Below, in pieces: positions 1-64,000 of a DNA stretch of 64,000 nucleotides (position 1 is the first letter of the stretch; each line of letters starts with the position of its first letter). The position numbers and the translations under genes were made by a program. The stretch spans positions 2,479,001-2,543,000 of the forward strand of contig CM077653.1 of NCBI GenBank assembly GCA_039707465.1, given 5' to 3'. The DNA is from Rhabdophis nuchalis (Eukaryota > Chordata > Lepidosauria > Squamata > Natricidae). The notes under the pieces were generated by a model that saw only the letters and a list, made by a program, of their open reading frames with translations, searched no databases and was not told where the DNA came from.

Positions 1-29
1 CCTGACCCCTCCTTGAGCTTGGGGCTCAC
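1..29 (-). other. SIK2: Start of SIK2 intron 14
   Basis: Intronic bases following the exon 14 donor (GTGAGCCCC on the gene strand). The acceptor and the last coding exon are not in the window. Confidence 0.85.
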
Positions 30-60735
<60,706 letters not shown>

Positions 60736-61049
60736 GCTGCCCGGGTCGGCTCCCGCGCCTCACCCGCCGCCGCCGCCGCCGCCAAGGACGGAGAGCCGCT
60801 GAGGGAGCCCGAGGGGGACGCGGGGACGCGCACGCGCGCTCCCTCCCCGGAGGCCCCGCCCCTCGCGCGTCACCAGGGGGCGGAGCGCGTCGGCCCGGCA
60901 ACCGCCGCCCGCCGCCAATCCGGCCGCTCGGCTCGAGGGGGCGGGGCCGCTCCGCCAAATAAAAGAGAGGGGGGGAAAAAAACACCCAGCGGGAGAGATT
61001 CCCATCATGCCCCGCGCGAGTCAGTCCTCAGTCGGGGCTCTCTGGTCAC

Positions 61050-61119
<70 letters not shown>

Positions 61120-61512
61120 CTCTCTCTCTCCCCTCCTTTCTTCTTTCCTTCCTTCCTTCTTTCTTTCTTTTCTTCTTTGCTTCCTTCCTTTCCTTTTTTG
61201 TTTTTTCCTTCTTTTCTTTTTATCTTTTTTCCTTTTTCTTCTTTCTTTCTTTCTTTCTTTCTTTCCTTCTTTCTTTCCTTCTTTCTTTCCTTCCTTCTTT
61301 CTTTTTTCCTTCTTTCCTTCTTTCTTTTCTTCCATCTTTCTTTCCTTTCCTTCTTTTTTCCTTCCTTCCTTCCTTCCTTTTTTCCTTCTTCCTTCTTTCT
61401 TTCCTTCTTTCCTTTTTTCTTCTTTCCTTCTTTCCTCCTCTTTTCTTCTATCTTTCTTTCCTTCCTTCTTTCTTTCCTTCTTTCCTTCCTTCCTGTTTTC
61501 TTTTTTTCTTTC
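61050..61512 (+). repeat. (TTTC)n array grading into TTCC/TTTTCC
   Basis: Pure TTTC at about 61053-61118, then mixed units. Begins about 315 bp upstream of the SIK2 ATG. Confidence 0.97.
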
Positions 61513-61917
61513 AATGAGTCTTTGACTTCACAACCATTCATTTAATTAATTGTTTGTTTAATATTTGTTTAATAATTTCTTAAATTCTGGTCCAAATGAC
61601 AGTTGTACACCACGGATTCCTTGTAATGTGTAAATTTTAATTCCACATTGGGTAGCTTTGGGTCTGGGCTCTGGCCCCCTCCTTCAGGGGTCTAAAGAGC
61701 CTGTCAATACGAACTTAACGCAAGCAAAGGAAAGATGGCGCACAAGTCTTCAAATTAAGAATTGACCTGCCTGATTTATCTCCACATGGGAATGTTCTCA
61801 AGGTGAACCTGCAAATCCACCATGCTGAAGACAGTAGATCGAATGATGAATATAGAGATTCTCAGTCATCCAGGTCATAGTTGTCCAAAAAGTGCTTTTG
61901 CAAAAGTCAATTGAATA
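61513..61917. other. Upstream flank with no recognised feature
   Basis: AT-rich, with a short CTTTGACTTCACAACCATTC MITE-like piece at the start. No divergent gene seen. Confidence 0.5.
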
Positions 61918-62100
61918 ACAGATTAACAGAGTTGGGAGGGACCTTGTAGGTCATTTAATCCAACCCCCCCGCCCAAGCAGGAGACCCTACGCCATTTCTG
62001 ACAAATGGCAGTCCAGTCTCTTCTTGAAAACTTCCAGGGATGAAGCTCCCACAACTTCTGAAGGCAACTTCTGTTCCATTGGGTGGATTATTCTCACCGG
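61918..62100 (-). mobile_element. CR1 LINE 3' region, minus strand
   Basis: GGACCTTGTAGGTCATTTAA, GACAAATGGCAGTCCAGTCT, AACTTCTGTTCCATTGGG. Confidence 0.8.
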
Positions 62101-62104
62101 ACTT

Positions 62105-62170
62105 TTTCAAAGAGGCAACTGGGCATTCTGGTTTTCCTTTGAACACGTTTTGCTTCTCATGTGAGAACCG
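62105..62170. mobile_element. Fragment of the GAGAAG...GGCAACT repeat
   Basis: AGAGGCAACTGGGCATTCTG, GCTTCTCATGTGAGAACC; related to 15.79 and 59.34 kb. Family not identified. Confidence 0.4.
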
Positions 62171-62342
62171 TCTTCAAAGAAAAGACGCTTTGGGATAGAA
62201 TAAATTGAATTTGCATCTTGCACAGACGCAACTGTAACTTCAATGCGATTACAAATGAATATTCGTAGTGCGTAATTTTAGGATAGGAGCAAGTTGTGTA
62301 GTTCAGGAGAAGGGTTACAGTAGTTTAGTTGTGGTTCTTCAA

Positions 62343-62560
62343 TCGCTAATTTATGCCCGACTCTTTGCAACCCTGTAGACCACAGCACATTAGCCTCCCT
62401 GTCTTCCAGAATTTTCCCAAATTCATGTCCATTGCATTGATGACACTATCTAACCATCTCATCCTCTGGAGCCCCATTCTTTGGCCTTCCATCTTTCCCA
62501 ACATCCAACATCCATCTGGTGACCAAAGTATGTGAGCTTCAGCTTCATTTAGAATAGAAA
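62343..62560 (-). mobile_element. BovB (RTE-type) LINE fragment
   Basis: The minus strand reads NEAEAHILWSPDGCWMLGKM, EGQRMGLQRMRWLDSVINAM, DMNLGKFWKT, GLQGCKESG. This matches the end of BovB proteins (LGK.EGRRRRG.QRMRWLD.I..SMD). No frameshift within about 65 codons, but 5' truncated. Confidence 0.85.
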
Positions 62561-62665
62561 TAGAAAGAACAGAATAAGAATAGAAGTAGAGCAGAATAGA
62601 ATAGAATACACAGTAGAATTGAATTAGAATTGAATTAGAATAGAATAGAATTAATTGAATTCTTT
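62561..62665 (+). repeat. (AATAG)n microsatellite
   Basis: AGAATAGAATAGAAT units directly joined to the 3' end of the minus-strand LINE that follows. Confidence 0.92.
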
Positions 62666-63235
62666 GTTGGCCAAGTGTGATTGGACACACAAGGAATTTG
62701 TCTTTGGTGCAGTTGCTCTCAGTGTACATAAAGAAAAATAAAATAGAATACATTCATCAAGAATCCTAAAATACAAGACTTAGTTATAGTCATAGGTTAC
62801 TAATAATCAAATCATACTAGGAAACAAAACTATAAATTGTAAAGATACAAGAAACATGGCTATAGTCGTAAGTGGGAAGAGATAGGTACTAGGAAGGATG
62901 AGAAGAATAGTAGTAATAGTCTTAGTAAATTTGTTGTTAAGCAGAGTGAAGGCATTTGGGGAAAAACTGTCCTTGTGTCTAGTTGTCTTAGTGTGCAGTG
63001 CCCTACAGCATCGTTTTGAGGGTAGGAGTTGAAACAATTCATGTCCAGGATGTGAGGGGTCTGTAGATATTTTCCCAGCCCTCTTTTTGACTTGTGCAGT
63101 GTTACAGGCCCTTAATGGAAGGCAGGTTGGCAGCCATTGTTTTTCCTGCAGTTCTGATTCTCCTCTGAAGTCTGTCTTGTTGGGTTGCAGAGCCAAACCA
63201 GACAGTTACAGAGCTACAGATGACAGACTCATTAA
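62666..63235 (-). mobile_element. LINE 3' end with (AATAG)n tail, minus strand
   Basis: Mirror-oriented relative of 43236-43895: TTGGCCAAGTGTGATTGGAC, CTTGTGTCTAGTTGTCTTAG, GAGGGGTCTGTAGATATTTT, CCAAACCAGACAGTTACAGA. The protein text KKRAGKISTDPSHPGHELFQ and LLPSKRCCRALHTKTTRHKD is readable. Confidence 0.82.
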
Positions 63236-63264
63236 TATAGAATAGAATAGAGAAAATAAAAAAA

Positions 63265-63440
63265 ATATAGAATAGAATTGGAAGGGACCTTGGAGGTCTT
63301 CTAGTCCAGCCTCCTGCTTCAGTCCCTGTCCTTCCAAAGGACACTCAGATTTGACTTCCTTTAGGGTCGGCTGACATGATTTCACACTCCAAGGGACTTT
63401 GAAGTCTTCTCCAGCACCACGATTCATCAGAATCAATTCT
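63265..63440 (-). mobile_element. CR1 3' tail, minus strand
   Basis: GAAGGGACCTTGGAGGTCTT, CTAGTCCAGCCTCCTGCTTC; joined to the previous LINE by an AATAG-like spacer. Confidence 0.7.
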
Positions 63441-63870
63441 TCGGCGTGCTTAGTTCCCGACTATGCATACTTCTGAATAAATGCATCCTAGGTTTACATC
63501 ACACCATATAACTTATATGCCCCCCCATCCTGCCTAGATTTAATGGGAGAGAAGCAGCCATTGGCCAAAAGGAATGGTTGCCTAACACAGCAATCCCGTC
63601 CCTAAGGTGCCGCTGTTCTTTTTTGATCTTCGAGTGATCCTATAATTCACAAAAACAATTAAAGGCGCTCAGCCTTTGCGACTCTCACTTGGGCGATTGC
63701 AAAACTCTTTCCAATTATATAGTAACGCGAAGGCAGTGGTGGCTTGGGACTTGCTTGTAACTAAAAACTAGTTGGGGATTCTTCCATTTAAGGAAAGTAA
63801 AATCCAACAGAATGTGAGACACATTAAGCATAGATTGGGCTCCGGGTTTATACTGTATATTGGACATTGC
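63441..63870. other. Upstream flank with no recognised feature
   Basis: Low-repeat sequence. No gene seen. Confidence 0.5.
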
Positions 63871-63880
63871 TTATGTCCAG

Positions 63881-64000
63881 TCTGTCTTGTTGGGTTGCAG
63901 AGCCAAACCAGACAGTTACGGAGCTACAGATGACAGACTCATTAATATAGAATAGAATAGAGAAAATTTAAAAAAAAAGATAGAATAGAATTGTAAGGGA
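63881..64000 (+). repeat. Duplicate of 63171-63287 (offset 710 bp)
   Basis: TCTGTCTTGTTGGGTTGCAG through to AGAATAGAATTG and AAGGGA repeats the LINE/CR1 junction with very few differences. The copy runs off the window. Confidence 0.9.

Noticed and set aside
60949..60970. TATA box for SIK2 in the AAATAAAAGAG segment
   Set aside because: On the gene strand it reads CTTTTATTTGG, not a TATA consensus; the promoter looks CpG-type.

Overview
This is vertebrate nuclear DNA, most likely from a snake. The host is inferred from the repeats. There are many CR1-like LINE tails, tRNA-derived SINEs of the Sauria type, a BovB fragment, an L1 remnant, many short hAT-type foldback elements with 8-bp target duplications, and (AATAG)n arrays attached to LINE ends. 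There is no operon, dense coding, phage, CRISPR or other prokaryotic feature.

The window holds one recognisable host gene, SIK2 (salt-inducible kinase 2), on the minus strand. Fourteen coding exons can be placed, from the ATG at 60735 down to an exon ending at 30. All have GT/AG borders and compatible phases, with no frameshift or internal stop: 2246 coding bases, or 748 codons plus two bases. The encoded part runs from the N-terminus through the kinase domain (about residues 55-306), the UBA domain (about 330-370) and the regulatory region with 14-3-3/PKA-type sites, into the Gln-rich part. The final C-terminal exon, about 175 residues in human SIK2, lies outside the window. Residue numbers here count from the ATG at 60735.

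Layout from left to right. 1-5.8 kb: exons 14 to 9, short introns with an LTR-like fragment, a hAT element with a 41-bp minisatellite, CT arrays and paired SINEs. 5.8-13.5 kb: exons 8 to 5, separated by an AATAG array, inverted repeats, CT arrays and a GA array with a strict 98-bp period. 13.5-19.1 kb: intron 4 and exon 4. 19.1-36 kb: intron 3 (16.8 kb, the longest), very rich in elements, then exon 3. 36-44.4 kb: intron 2 and exon 2. 44.4-60.5 kb: intron 1, holding a minisatellite of about 25 units and a GC-rich VNTR. 60.3-61.0 kb: exon 1 inside a CpG-rich promoter. 61.05-64 kb: upstream flank with a (TTTC)n array, CR1, BovB and other LINE fragments.

SIK2 is an AMPK-related kinase activated by LKB1 on the T-loop and restrained by PKA. 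It phosphorylates CRTC co-activators and class IIa HDACs, and the activation-loop threonine and the PKA/14-3-3 sites are present. No new defence or enzymatic system was found. The notable signals are structural. Exon 5, which carries the T-loop, is flanked by long complementary purine and pyrimidine arrays. A GA array has nested 98/294-bp order. A transposon-internal minisatellite occurs at two loci in opposite orientation. A hAT element contains four 92-bp tandem units inside a single target duplication. There is a perfect hairpin of about 41 bp, and an LTR-like family present four times.
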